Shown here: piece by piece, positions 7,521-16,934 of the stretch | Layout: the number at the start of each line of letters is the position of its first letter | Numbering within the stretch: position 1 is the stretch's first letter | NCBI GenBank assembly: GCA_002337045.1 | Contig: DDFF01000003.1 | Coordinates: forward strand, 62,001-126,000 | Direction: 5' to 3' | DNA length: 64,000 bases | Source: Bacteroidetes bacterium UBA1935 | Lineage (GTDB): Bacteria; Bacteroidota; Bacteroidia; Chitinophagales; Chitinophagaceae | Program-made: the position numbers and the translations under genes | The notes under the pieces: model-generated | Told to the model about the DNA's origin: nothing | Seen by the model: the letters and a program-made list of their open reading frames with translations, nothing else | The model's database searches: none

Positions 7521-9575
7521 ATGATGAAACTGAAGCACTCTCTACTTGCAGGTGCTGCGATGCTCGCATTAGCATCGTGCCAGCAGAATGGCGGCGGCAA
7601 TACCGATGCTGCTGCTACTCGCAAGCTGCTCGACCCGGCTAATATGGATACTACCATCCGCCCGGGCGACGACTTCTTTATGTACGCAAACGGTACTTGG
7701 TTGAAAAACAACCCAATACCGGGCGACCAGACACGTTGGGGCAGCTTTAACGAGTTGCAGGAAAACAACTATAAAGCACTGCACGAACTGCTGGATGCTG
7801 CTGCTAATAATAAAAGTGCAGCCAAAGGCAGCGCAGACCAGAAGGTGGGCGATATGTACCGCAGCGGTATGGATAGCGCAGCTATCGACAAAGCAGGCAT
7901 CACTCCGCTGAGTGGTGTACTGGCTCGTATAGATGCCATCACAGATGCTAACGGTATACTGAATGAAATAACTACAGGACAAACACAAGGCAATGGCCAA
8001 CTGTTTGCATTCTATGTAGCGCCTGATGATAAGAACGTAACCAAACAGATACCACAGTTTGCACAAGGCGGACTGGGTATGCCTGACCGCGACTTCTACT
8101 TCAACAAAGATGAGCGTTCTGCAAAAATCCGCGAAGCATACAAGCAATATCAAGTGCAACTGCTGATGCTCATGGGCATGGATAGTGCAACGGCAAAGAA
8201 AGATGCGGCTGAAATCTACGGACTGGAAGAGAAACTGGCAGGCGCTTCTATGACGCGTGTTGAAATGCGCGACCCATACAAACTGTACAACAAATTCAAT
8301 GTTGAAGGTTTGAACAAGCTAACACCGGGCATGGATTGGAAAACTGTTTTCAGCAATCTGAAAATAGGCAACCAGGATTCTTGCATCGTTGCTACGCCTA
8401 AGTTCTTTACAGAGGTTAGCAAACAACTGAAATCTACACCTGTAGATGTATGGAAGAAGTACCTGAAGTTCCACACGGTGAACGATATGGCGCCGTATCT
8501 GAGCAGCAACTTCGACAAAGCACGTTTCGATTTCTATGGCAAAGTGGTTCGTGGTCAAAAAGACCAGAAACCTCGTTGGCAGCGTGTATTGAATGTTGTT
8601 GACGGTTCTGTTGGCGAACTGCTGGGACAGATGTATGTTGACAAACACTTCAAACCGGAAGCTAAAAAGCGTATGCTGGAATTGCTGGACAACCTGCAAT
8701 CTACCTATGCAGAACGCATCAAACGTCTTGACTGGATGAGCGATGTAACGAAGCAAAAAGCACTGGGCAAACTGGGTACATTCATCCGCAAAATCGGCTA
8801 TCCTGACAAATGGCGCGACTATAGCAAACTGGAAGTTTCAGGCAACGACTATGTAAAAAACATCATGGCTGCTTCTGCTTTCGAGTATGACTATATGATA
8901 AACAAACTGGGCAAACCTGTTGACAAAACAGAATGGGGCATGACACCGCCTACGGTGAATGCTTACTACAACCCAGCTTTCAACGAAATCGTTTTCCCTG
9001 CAGGTATCCTGCAATATCCGTTCTTTGAGATGGGTGCTGACGATGCTGTAAACTATGGTGGTATCGGTGCTGTGATAGGCCACGAAATCACACACGGCTT
9101 TGACGACCAAGGTCGCCAGTACGATGCAGACGGCAACCTGAACGATTGGTGGACTAAAGAAGACGCAGATAAGTTCAACGAAAAAACAGCGGTGGTTATC
9201 AAACAATACAATGGCTTTACTGTACTGGATACAGTTCACATCAATGGTGAGCTGACACTGGGCGAAAACCTTGCAGACCTTGGAGGCCTTGCAATTGCTT
9301 ACGAAGCATTCAAGAAAACAAAACAAGGACAGGGCAATGAGAAGATTGACGGTTTTACACCTGATCAACGCTTCTTCCTGAGCTGGGCACAAGTATGGCG
9401 CGCAAACACCACACCTGAAGAAACATTCAACCGTATTAAAACAGACCCGCACTCTCCGAACCTGTGGCGTTGTAACGGTCCGCTGAGCAACATGCCTGAA
9501 TTCTACCAAGCATTCGGCGTAAAAGAAGGCGACAAAATGTGGCGCCCTGAAGCAGAACGTGCACGTGTATGGTAG
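7521..9575 (+). CDS. pepO: M13-family (neprilysin/PepO-like) zinc endopeptidase, lipoprotein
   Basis: 684-residue oligopeptidase predicted to be anchored to the envelope by a lipid. The signal sequence ends in the lipobox ALASC (Cys20). The M13 pattern is complete: NAYYNPAFNEIVFPAGI, the zinc site HEITH (His521-His525), and ENLADLGG with Glu582 as third ligand and Asp586 behind it. The C-terminal RCNGPLSNMPEFYQAF and the closing aromatic residue (VW) are also typical. The start may be either Met of the opening ATGATG. It is a monocistronic unit with its own strong terminator. It probably trims extracellular or periplasmic peptides. Confidence 0.95.
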   Translation: MMKLKHSLLAGAAMLALASCQQNGGGNTDAAATRKLLDPANMDTTIRPGDDFFMYANGTWLKNNPIPGDQTRWGSFNELQENNYKALHELLDAAANNKSAAKGSADQKVGDMYRSGMDSAAIDKAGITPLSGVLARIDAITDANGILNEITTGQTQGNGQLFAFYVAPDDKNVTKQIPQFAQGGLGMPDRDFYFNKDERSAKIREAYKQYQVQLLMLMGMDSATAKKDAAEIYGLEEKLAGASMTRVEMRDPYKLYNKFNVEGLNKLTPGMDWKTVFSNLKIGNQDSCIVATPKFFTEVSKQLKSTPVDVWKKYLKFHTVNDMAPYLSSNFDKARFDFYGKVVRGQKDQKPRWQRVLNVVDGSVGELLGQMYVDKHFKPEAKKRMLELLDNLQSTYAERIKRLDWMSDVTKQKALGKLGTFIRKIGYPDKWRDYSKLEVSGNDYVKNIMAASAFEYDYMINKLGKPVDKTEWGMTPPTVNAYYNPAFNEIVFPAGILQYPFFEMGADDAVNYGGIGAVIGHEITHGFDDQGRQYDADGNLNDWWTKEDADKFNEKTAVVIKQYNGFTVLDTVHINGELTLGENLADLGGLAIAYEAFKKTKQGQGNEKIDGFTPDQRFFLSWAQVWRANTTPEETFNRIKTDPHSPNLWRCNGPLSNMPEFYQAFGVKEGDKMWRPEAERARVW

Positions 9576-9620
9576 TTTAGTTGATTGGTTGACTTATTTA
9601 TTAGTTAACTGATGATATAA

Positions 9621-9658
9621 AATGACAAAAGCAGGCTATATGGCCTGCTTTTGTCATT
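9621..9658 (+). terminator. Strong terminator after the M13 peptidase gene
   Basis: Perfect 16-bp stem (9621-9636 with 9643-9658) and a 6-base loop. The A-rich left arm and T-rich right arm should let it work in both directions. Confidence 0.85.
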
Positions 9659-9705
9659 GTGGGGTAAACACATAAGGCTTATGTATGGGTATATAATGAA
9701 AACGG

Positions 9706-9713
9706 TAATTTTG
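9706..9713 (+). promoter_or_regulatory. Bacteroidota -7 box TAATTTTG
   Basis: Exact match to TAnnTTTG. It lies 31 bases before the ATG at 9745 and after the terminator of the preceding gene, so it is the likely promoter of the secreted protein at 9745. Confidence 0.55.
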
Positions 9714-9744
9714 ATATGAGATACAACCCATAGAAAATACCTGT

Positions 9745-10278
9745 ATGAAAAAGTTATTTATAATATGGATGCTATGCTTGCTCGCAAGTATTGAGATAAA
9801 CGCGCAAGTGGGTAGTATTACAGGCAGGGTACTTGATGAGAAGAAAGAACCGTTAGAAGGCGCAATAGTTGAAGTAATGCAAGGTGGCATAAAAAAAGCT
9901 GGAGATGTTACTTGCGAAGACGGGAGCTACACTATGAAAGGATTAACCACAGGCAAGTATGATGTAGAAGTAAAACTTGCTGGCTACAAAACTAGTAGAA
10001 CAACATCTATAATTGTTTCTCCAGATAGAGATAATAAGATAGATATTCAATTAGATAGCAATACTATAGATAATGACATTGTTGTTGTAACAGAATACAA
10101 ACAACCAACAACAGAAGATATTCAAAGTATTTATGAGGTCGAAAGAATAATCTGTAGGGGACTTCAACCTACTGTTCAAACATCTGCTGGGATATATATC
10201 AGGGAATACAAAAAACAAAAACGTAAAGAAAAGAGAAGAAAGCTGTATTCATGGTTTTCTGATTTATTGTCATTTTAG
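9745..10278 (+). CDS. Secreted protein with carboxypeptidase-regulatory-like domain
   Basis: 177 residues. A signal peptide ends near INAQ (residue 21). Residues about 23-110 form a carboxypeptidase-D-regulatory-like beta-sandwich (GSITGRVLDEKKEPLEGA, GSYTMKGLTTGKYDVEV). This domain is common at the N-terminus of TonB-dependent receptors, and the phrase NDIVVVTEYKQ that follows resembles the linker after it in SusC-like proteins. No receptor barrel follows; the chain ends in a strongly basic tail (KKQKRKEKRRKLY). The next gene starts with the same domain type, suggesting duplication. Function unknown. Confidence 0.7.
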   Translation: MKKLFIIWMLCLLASIEINAQVGSITGRVLDEKKEPLEGAIVEVMQGGIKKAGDVTCEDGSYTMKGLTTGKYDVEVKLAGYKTSRTTSIIVSPDRDNKIDIQLDSNTIDNDIVVVTEYKQPTTEDIQSIYEVERIICRGLQPTVQTSAGIYIREYKKQKRKEKRRKLYSWFSDLLSF

Positions 10279-10392
10279 CACTATGAGGTTTTGCCTGTAC
10301 TAAAAAAACTTGCTGCTGCGTTATGGAATACTAAACACGTCTGCATCATATAGCTGTACCCGGGATTTTAACTATTTAAAAAATCAAGTTTT

Positions 10393-12351
10393 ATGAAAAA
10401 GGCTATCAGCTTATGCATTCTGTGCATTATAACAGCGCTGCGTGTCATGGCACAAACAGGCGACATCAAAGTAATTGTAAATACCGGCAACATTCCGGTA
10501 GAGGATGTTATAGTAACCATCAGCAGCCAAAACGTAAAAGACCAGAAGACAACAGACACAAAGGGTGTAGCCACGTTTCGTCAACTACTCACAGGCAAGT
10601 ATACCATCACCGCAAGCAAAGCAGGCTTCTCTACGAAAACAGCCTATACTACAGTAGTATCCGGCAAAACACAGCAAGTCAATATTCAATTTGCAGTAGT
10701 CCTTGAAGAACTAAAAGCTGTAACCATTAGCGAAAAAGAGCTTCCCATAAAGAAGGACAAAAGAAGATCGACTAAGACTGTGCAAGAAGATATGGCAAGG
10801 GGTCGTACAATAGAATACGAAGCAATGCCTGCACCTGCAGCAGCTTATAACCTTGCACCACCAATGCCTCGCATGGTATATCGCGAACCGAACACAGAAA
10901 GCTATAAGAAAGTACCTGAGAACGACTTTATGAGCGTACGCGCCAATCCGCTCTCTACCATGAGTGTAGATGTAGACAGAGCATCGTATGCCAATGTGCG
11001 CAGGTACATCAATGATGGACAAATGCCCCCCGCTGATGCGGTGCGTGTAGAAGAAATGATAAACTACTTCAATTACAAATATCCGCAGCCTGAAGGAGAT
11101 AATCCATTGGCCATCGTTACAGAACTAACCAACTGCCCGTGGAACGATAAGCACAAACTGCTGCATATAGGCATGCAGGCACGCACAATACCCACAGACA
11201 ATCTGCCACCTAGCAATCTGGTATTCCTGATAGATGTTTCGGGTTCTATGGATCAGGCAAACAAACTACCGTTGGTAAAATCATCGTTGAACATGTTGAC
11301 AAGCAAACTGCGCGCACAAGACAGGATATCTATAGTGGTATACGCAGGCAGCGCAGGGCTGGTATTACCCGCTACAGCTGGCAATCAGAAAAGCACCATC
11401 AATGCAGCACTCAACAAACTGAAAGCAGGGGGCTCTACAGCAGGTGGTGCAGGCATCAAACTGGCATACAGCATAGCACAAGAGAACTACATACGTGGTG
11501 GCAACAACAGAGTAATACTTGCCACAGATGGTGACTTTAACGTAGGCGTAAGTGGCGATAATGAAATGGAAGAACTCATAACCAAAGAAAGGCAGAAAGG
11601 CATTTATCTGACATGCCTCGGCTATGGTATGGGCAATTATAAAGACAGTAAGATGGAAGTGCTTGCAGATAAAGGCAATGGCAACTATGCATATATAGAC
11701 AGCAAACAAGAGGCAGAAAAAACACTGGTTCGCGAATTTGGCGGTACAATCTTCACACTGGCGAAGGACGTGAAATCGCAGATAGAGTTCAACCCTGCCT
11801 ATGTGCAATCTTACAGGCTGGTAGGTTATGAAAATCGTTTACTGAATGAAGAAGATTTTATAGACGACAAGAAAGATGCAGGCGATATGGGTTCTGGACA
11901 CAGCGTTACTATTATCTATGAGATAATACCAACAGGTGTAAACAGTGCAGATGTAAGGAATGTAAGACAACTAAAATACCAGCAACGTGCAGCCTACCCT
12001 ACAGTGCTTGACTATGATGCAGGTAGCGAATTGGCCACTATCAAATTCAGGTATAAAAAGCCTAACGGCAATACAAGCAAAGAAATAACACACCTGATAT
12101 ACAATAACACAACAGACATAAGGCATGCAAGCGAGAACGCACGCTTTGCCACATCTGTGGCAATGTTTGGCATGCTGCTTAAAAACTCTGCATACAAAGG
12201 CAACAGCAATTACAACAAAGTATTGGCACTGGCGAGAAACAGTGAAGGTTATGACGCAGAAGGCTACAGAGCAGAGTTTATAGAACTGGTTAACAGGGTA
12301 AACAAAACAGGTGATGTTGCAGTCAATAAATGGTACGAAGAAGAAGATTAA
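10393..12351 (+). CDS. Secreted vWA-domain protein, YfbK-like, with N-terminal carboxypeptidase-regulatory domain
   Basis: 652 residues. The signal peptide ends near VMAQ. A carboxypeptidase-regulatory-like domain occupies about 22-105. A basic, Pro/Met-rich linker follows, then the YfbK-type lead-in (NPLSTMSVDVDRASYANVRR). The vWA domain carries an intact MIDAS motif, DVSGSM (DxSxS), with ATDGDFN as the later Asp motif. The C-terminal region is the YfbK-type extension (DKGNGNYAYIDS onward). Such proteins bind ligands through a metal ion at the cell envelope; the partner is not known. A hairpin terminator follows, so it may be transcribed with or without the related gene at 9745. Confidence 0.85.
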   Translation: MKKAISLCILCIITALRVMAQTGDIKVIVNTGNIPVEDVIVTISSQNVKDQKTTDTKGVATFRQLLTGKYTITASKAGFSTKTAYTTVVSGKTQQVNIQFAVVLEELKAVTISEKELPIKKDKRRSTKTVQEDMARGRTIEYEAMPAPAAAYNLAPPMPRMVYREPNTESYKKVPENDFMSVRANPLSTMSVDVDRASYANVRRYINDGQMPPADAVRVEEMINYFNYKYPQPEGDNPLAIVTELTNCPWNDKHKLLHIGMQARTIPTDNLPPSNLVFLIDVSGSMDQANKLPLVKSSLNMLTSKLRAQDRISIVVYAGSAGLVLPATAGNQKSTINAALNKLKAGGSTAGGAGIKLAYSIAQENYIRGGNNRVILATDGDFNVGVSGDNEMEELITKERQKGIYLTCLGYGMGNYKDSKMEVLADKGNGNYAYIDSKQEAEKTLVREFGGTIFTLAKDVKSQIEFNPAYVQSYRLVGYENRLLNEEDFIDDKKDAGDMGSGHSVTIIYEIIPTGVNSADVRNVRQLKYQQRAAYPTVLDYDAGSELATIKFRYKKPNGNTSKEITHLIYNNTTDIRHASENARFATSVAMFGMLLKNSAYKGNSNYNKVLALARNSEGYDAEGYRAEFIELVNRVNKTGDVAVNKWYEEED

Positions 12352-12372
12352 ATAGTTGAGGGTAGAACAGAC

Positions 12373-12406
12373 AAAAGGCTGATGCAATAATGCACCAGCC
12401 TTTTTT
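12373..12406 (+). terminator. Terminator after the vWA gene
   Basis: Imperfect stem of about 13 bp (AAAGGCTGATGCA pairing with TGCACCAGCCTTT, one mismatch), then a run of six T. Confidence 0.75.
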
Positions 12407-12436
12407 GATTTATTTTTCTATTTTGTATAAATAATA

Positions 12437-14278
12437 TTGACTAAGGACAAATCACTCAACAAATCTACCATACTCATCATCAGCACACTGCTGTTGGTTG
12501 GTACAGTATTGCGCCTGTGGCACATAGATTATCAAAGCCTGTGGCTGGATGAAATGCATACCATGCTATTTTCAGACCCGGCAACATCGTGGACAAAATA
12601 CTGGCAGGAAGTAGGGGAAGATGTGCATCCCCCGCTATACTACACCTTACTCAGGGTATTATTTGCAACCATTTCGTATACAAGCGTTACGGCACGCATG
12701 GTATCAGCTATAGCGGGTATCCTGTCTATATGGGCAATATTTCTGTTGGGCAGAGAGATAAGAGATAATAAACTAGGCTTGGTTGCTGCTGCCATTACCA
12801 CACTAAACTATTATACCATCTCATTTTCGCAAGAGGCCAGAAATTATATGCTTGCGTTCCTGCTTGTTACGCTATCTTTTCTATACCTGATACGTTTGCT
12901 TAAAACACTACAATTAAAACACAGTATCTGGTATGGTATATATACATTATTACTACTCTACTGCCACTACTATGCCGTATTTGTGATATGCGCACAGATA
13001 CTCATTGGGCTGGTATTCTTTATAAATGAGCCTAAAGAAAATCGGGCTGTATTTTTTAAACGCTTTTTGCTAAGTGCTGCGATTGTGACAGTGGGCTTCT
13101 CCCCTTGGATCCAGTTTCTTTCTTCTGTTACCGCCGTAAAGAACACATGGATACCAATGCCATCCAATGGTTTTGTGGTAGAATACTTCAACGAATACTT
13201 TGGCAATTCAGCATTGTTAGTGCCAATATTTGCAGTATGCATACTATACTATGTCATATACACATTACTGTCACCGCTAAGAGGCATCAGGCTAAAAGAA
13301 AATCCGATATGGTTGGGCTTTATCATTTGCTGCATATGGGTGTGTATTACCTACCTGCTACCTTATTGGCGTTCGCAAACAGCTGTGCCGATGCTATATG
13401 GCAGATACACCATTGTAGTGCTACCTGCGCTGATTATCTGCATAGCATACGGCATCTTGCAGATAAAATATCACATCATCAGTATGGCAATATTAGGTTT
13501 CGTGTTGGTAGAATCTTTTATTGACTTGGCATCTAAGAAAGATTACTATACCAGAATCACCAAAACTCAGTTCAGAGAAATGATAACAAATGTTGCACAA
13601 AACTATCACGACAATGCACTGATAGTTGATGAGATGAGCACACAACAATGGTATTATTTCAAAACACTTCATATACAGCCCAATATCATAGAGATACCCA
13701 AAGCGGCATTTGCAGATGCTGTTCTGTTGCGTGAATCTAAGTATTACCACATCAAACAATTCTGGATAATAGGCGGGCATCAGGAAAAACAACTTGACAG
13801 TAATACACGCATCCGACTGGAACAATATTATACACGCCTCTGCAATGCACAATATGTAGATGCATGGGCAGAATATTATGTATTAAAAACAGATACCGGC
13901 CTTGGCATCAGCTACATAGACTATCATGATATTGACAAAAACACAGGCGCTACAATAGGAACAGATGTAGTATTGCAAAGTGGCAGCATGCAGTTCATGC
14001 CTCACCACTTACCCAAAGGCAAGTATCAGTTTATTGTTTCTGCAAGTGGCACAATTGCGAATGAACTTTACCCTGATATTTCCATATCGCTAAACGGCAA
14101 AAAGCTGGGAGAGCTGCAAACAACCAAAGACACTACGATAGCTACATTTTATTGGGAAACAAGAAGTGATGTGTCTGCAGCTTTCAGCATAACACTTACT
14201 AATGACGCTACAGACCCAGCAAACAATGCAGATAGGGACGCTTATATTCATTTTATAAGAATAAAGAAGCTGAACTAA
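12437..14278 (+). CDS. GT39/ArnT-like membrane glycosyltransferase with C-terminal beta domain, copy 1
   Basis: 613 residues. A GT-C fold transferase that would use a lipid-linked sugar on the outer face of the inner membrane. Motifs near the N-terminus are RLWHIDYQSLWLDE, whose acidic pair is the usual catalytic loop, and HPPLYY. About ten membrane helices follow to about residue 360. The last 120 residues (LPKGKYQFIVSASG to DRDAYIHFIRIKKLN) look like a carbohydrate-binding jelly roll. The frame opens with TTG at 12437 directly after an in-frame stop; no ATG occurs before the conserved motif, and the downstream paralogue supports this start. Acceptor and donor are unknown. Confidence 0.8.
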   Translation: MTKDKSLNKSTILIISTLLLVGTVLRLWHIDYQSLWLDEMHTMLFSDPATSWTKYWQEVGEDVHPPLYYTLLRVLFATISYTSVTARMVSAIAGILSIWAIFLLGREIRDNKLGLVAAAITTLNYYTISFSQEARNYMLAFLLVTLSFLYLIRLLKTLQLKHSIWYGIYTLLLLYCHYYAVFVICAQILIGLVFFINEPKENRAVFFKRFLLSAAIVTVGFSPWIQFLSSVTAVKNTWIPMPSNGFVVEYFNEYFGNSALLVPIFAVCILYYVIYTLLSPLRGIRLKENPIWLGFIICCIWVCITYLLPYWRSQTAVPMLYGRYTIVVLPALIICIAYGILQIKYHIISMAILGFVLVESFIDLASKKDYYTRITKTQFREMITNVAQNYHDNALIVDEMSTQQWYYFKTLHIQPNIIEIPKAAFADAVLLRESKYYHIKQFWIIGGHQEKQLDSNTRIRLEQYYTRLCNAQYVDAWAEYYVLKTDTGLGISYIDYHDIDKNTGATIGTDVVLQSGSMQFMPHHLPKGKYQFIVSASGTIANELYPDISISLNGKKLGELQTTKDTTIATFYWETRSDVSAAFSITLTNDATDPANNADRDAYIHFIRIKKLN

Positions 14279-14370
14279 CCGAAAAAAGCAGCGATGATTG
14301 CTGATAGCAGTTTTGGCATGCTTAGGCAATTCTGTAAACACGACACAAAACCAACCTTTTTATATATTTA

Positions 14371-14378
14371 TTACTTTG
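14371..14378 (+). promoter_or_regulatory. Near-consensus -7 box TTACTTTG
   Basis: Seven of eight positions match TAnnTTTG. It lies nine bases before the ATG at 14387, so the transcript would be nearly leaderless. It supports 14387 as the start rather than the upstream opening of the frame at 14294. Confidence 0.4.
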
Positions 14379-14386
14379 CAGACCTT

Positions 14387-16252
14387 ATGGACCAACAAAC
14401 AACTAAAACGAATAAGCAAAACCGCATCATCCTGATAAGCCTGATGCTGATAGGACTTGTGCTTAGATTGTGGCATATAGACTATCAAAGCCTGTGGCTG
14501 GATGAATTGTATTCTATAGAAGAGGCATCTACGCAAAGGACACTGCACTGGTTGTTTGAATACCTCAAAACCACCGATCAGCACCCACCCTTATACTACT
14601 TATTCCTACGTGGGTGGATGTCTGTTGTTGGTTACAATGAGTTCACACTAAGGCTACCCTCTGCTATTGCAGGTACTGCAGCGATATATGCTGCATACCG
14701 TTTGGGCAAGGAGGTATTTAATGAAAAGATAGGCCTTATTGTAGCACTATTGGCTACTATCAATTTCTTTGGCATACATTACTCTCAGGACGGGCGCAGC
14801 TATATCTTCATCTTTTTGCTTAGCTGTATATCGTATACACTGTTGATAAAGCTATTAAAAAAGCCAAGCCTGAAGGGTTCACTATTATATAGCATCGTAT
14901 CACTGATAATGGTGTATACGCATTATTTTTCTATCTTCTTTTTATTCGGCCAGGTAGCAGTTGTTGCAGTATTCTTTTTCTTAGCAGATGCTGCAACACG
15001 CATCAATTATTTGAAGTATTTTTTACTGAGTGGTGTTATAGTCGTACTGGGCTACCTGCCTTGGATACCATCATTACTCTACACAGGTACTATCTCATCT
15101 TTCTGGATAGAGCCTACTAAGGACACATTCATTAAAGACTATTTTCTGGAATATTTTGGCAACAGCGGGTTATTAGCACCATTGCTTACATTATTTATAC
15201 TGCTCTTTGCAGCAAGGGTATTGTTTGGCAACTACATAAAAGAAAAGAAAATCATAGAACAACCCGAAACGGCAGCACTCATCATAATAATAACATGGAT
15301 ATTAGGAACATGTTTTGTGCCATACGTGCGCTCGTTGTTTGTAATACCTATGCTGCACCCACGCTATACCACCCCATTGATACCGGCATACTTGCTGGCA
15401 TTGGCTGCGGGTATAGACTATATCAAAAACAATGCGGCAAAAACTGTACTGGTAACGGTATTTGTATTATTCTCTCTGTTCGATCTGGTTGCTGTTAAGA
15501 AATACTACACAGAGCGCAACAAAGCTCAATACAGAGAAATGACACAGTATATCATTGAACACAACCCCGAACATTACCCTATTGTAGAACAAACTTGGGG
15601 ATGGCTTCATAATTACTACTTTAACAGATATAATTATAAAGCTACTTTCATAGATCAGAAGAAATGGAAGTTTGTAGACTCCATCATGCCATTAGCCAAA
15701 ACACCACAGGCTGCTGAAGCATTTTGGTTTGTTGATGGGCATGTGTACGAGCCACTGGATGAAGGCAAACGCAACCAACTGGAAACAGAATATGTACAAG
15801 CCATTAAACAAAACTATTTTGGCGGATGGGTAGAACTATATTACCACAACACGCCGTATGACAGCCTGCACAATGCATGGATGATAACCGCTAACAACTT
15901 CCCGGAAGACACCCGCTTTGACCAAGGCAGGCAGATTGCCATCTGGAGCAATAACCCTACTTCGCCATCCGGCATCATCAATCTACCCAAAGGCAGATAC
16001 CGCATATCAATATCAGCAATGGGTAGTGATGCAAAAAATGAATTTGCCTCTTTCAAGCTAATGATGAACGATAAAACAATTGCGAAAGTAAAAACCACTG
16101 CTGAACTTACTACCTACTTCAATGAAATAGATATAGCGGAAAACACGGATGCAAGTTTCAGGCTGGCATTAACCAATAACGAAGAAGACCCTCAAACACA
16201 CAAAGACAGAAATGCCTTCGTTCGGTTTATAAGAATAAAGAAACTCGACTAA
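14387..16252 (+). CDS. GT39/ArnT-like membrane glycosyltransferase with C-terminal beta domain, copy 2
   Basis: 621 residues from the ATG at 14387, paralogous to the preceding gene over its whole length. It shares RLWHIDYQSLWLDE exactly, then HPPLYYLFLRGWM, a similar helix pattern, PMLHPRYTTPLIPAY and the C-terminal beta domain ending DRNAFVRFIRIKKLD. Catalytic acidic residues are retained (LWLDE). The two copies have diverged strongly outside the motifs, so they probably differ in donor or acceptor. The frame is open upstream to 14294, but the promoter position favours 14387. A hairpin terminator follows at 16262. Confidence 0.82.
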   Translation: MDQQTTKTNKQNRIILISLMLIGLVLRLWHIDYQSLWLDELYSIEEASTQRTLHWLFEYLKTTDQHPPLYYLFLRGWMSVVGYNEFTLRLPSAIAGTAAIYAAYRLGKEVFNEKIGLIVALLATINFFGIHYSQDGRSYIFIFLLSCISYTLLIKLLKKPSLKGSLLYSIVSLIMVYTHYFSIFFLFGQVAVVAVFFFLADAATRINYLKYFLLSGVIVVLGYLPWIPSLLYTGTISSFWIEPTKDTFIKDYFLEYFGNSGLLAPLLTLFILLFAARVLFGNYIKEKKIIEQPETAALIIIITWILGTCFVPYVRSLFVIPMLHPRYTTPLIPAYLLALAAGIDYIKNNAAKTVLVTVFVLFSLFDLVAVKKYYTERNKAQYREMTQYIIEHNPEHYPIVEQTWGWLHNYYFNRYNYKATFIDQKKWKFVDSIMPLAKTPQAAEAFWFVDGHVYEPLDEGKRNQLETEYVQAIKQNYFGGWVELYYHNTPYDSLHNAWMITANNFPEDTRFDQGRQIAIWSNNPTSPSGIINLPKGRYRISISAMGSDAKNEFASFKLMMNDKTIAKVKTTAELTTYFNEIDIAENTDASFRLALTNNEEDPQTHKDRNAFVRFIRIKKLD

Positions 16253-16261
16253 TCAATGTTT

Positions 16262-16288
16262 AAAAGGAGCGAATTATCGCTCCTTTTA
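16262..16288 (+). terminator. Terminator after second GT39-like gene
   Basis: 11-bp stem AAAAGGAGCGA / TCGCTCCTTTT with a 4-base loop and a T-rich end. Confidence 0.8.
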
Positions 16289-16337
16289 TCATTAAATATA
16301 CGTGCCAGCACGTATATACAGGAATGAATAGTCAAAG

Positions 16338-16345
16338 TAGTTTTG
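16338..16345 (+). promoter_or_regulatory. Bacteroidota -7 box TAGTTTTG
   Basis: Exact TAnnTTTG match, 30 bases before the ATG of the lipoprotein gene at 16376. Confidence 0.6.
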
Positions 16346-16375
16346 TACTGTTAAACAACAGACAATCAGTTAAGT

Positions 16376-16864
16376 ATGAAGAAATCTACACTGACCATTG
16401 CTGCCATAGCATTGCTGGCAGCTTGCAAAAAAGACAGCTCGACTACCACTACGCCTACACCCACTCCAACACCTACAACAAAGACATTTACATTTAAAGC
16501 AGACGGCACAGCGATAACGCTTGACTCTGCAAGAGCTACATTGTACAATCTGGGGGTAGCACCATACAACCGCGAGATTGATGTATATGGCTTTAAAGGC
16601 GGCAAGACAGTGATAGAGTTTCATTTTCTGCCAAAGACGGGCAAACAAAACGCCAGCACATCATTCAGCGATGCGTGGTTGACGTATGCAGACGACACCA
16701 AAACATACGACTCACAATCGGGCGAGCTGAACCTGACAGTATGTGATACGGTGAATAACAAGATAGAAGGTACATTCAACTTCTCGGGCAAAGAGTTCAG
16801 TGGTACTGCTACCAAATCTATTACAGAGGGCACTATCTATGTAGATAATATGAAGAAGCAGTAA
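16376..16864 (+). CDS. Small lipoprotein of unknown function
   Basis: 162 residues. The signal sequence ends in the lipobox LLAAC (Cys17). A Thr/Pro linker (TTTTPTPTPTPTTK) precedes a single beta-rich domain of about 125 residues (KTFTFKADGTAITLDSAR, GTFNFSGKEFSGTA). The layout resembles small Bacteroidota lipoproteins of the DUF6252 kind, but that match is from memory. It is flanked by its own promoter and terminator. Confidence 0.7.
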   Translation: MKKSTLTIAAIALLAACKKDSSTTTTPTPTPTPTTKTFTFKADGTAITLDSARATLYNLGVAPYNREIDVYGFKGGKTVIEFHFLPKTGKQNASTSFSDAWLTYADDTKTYDSQSGELNLTVCDTVNNKIEGTFNFSGKEFSGTATKSITEGTIYVDNMKKQ

Positions 16865-16886
16865 GCATCTGCTTAGTTTAAATAAC

Positions 16887-16916
16887 AAAGGGGCATCTAT
16901 TTTGATGCCCCTTTTC
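16887..16916. terminator. Bidirectional terminator between convergent genes
   Basis: Stem AAAGGGGCAT / ATGCCCCTTT (16887-16896 with 16905-16914) with A-rich and T-rich flanks. It serves the lipoprotein gene (plus) and the MarC gene (minus). Confidence 0.8.
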
Positions 16917-16934
16917 TTATAATATAAAAACTTC

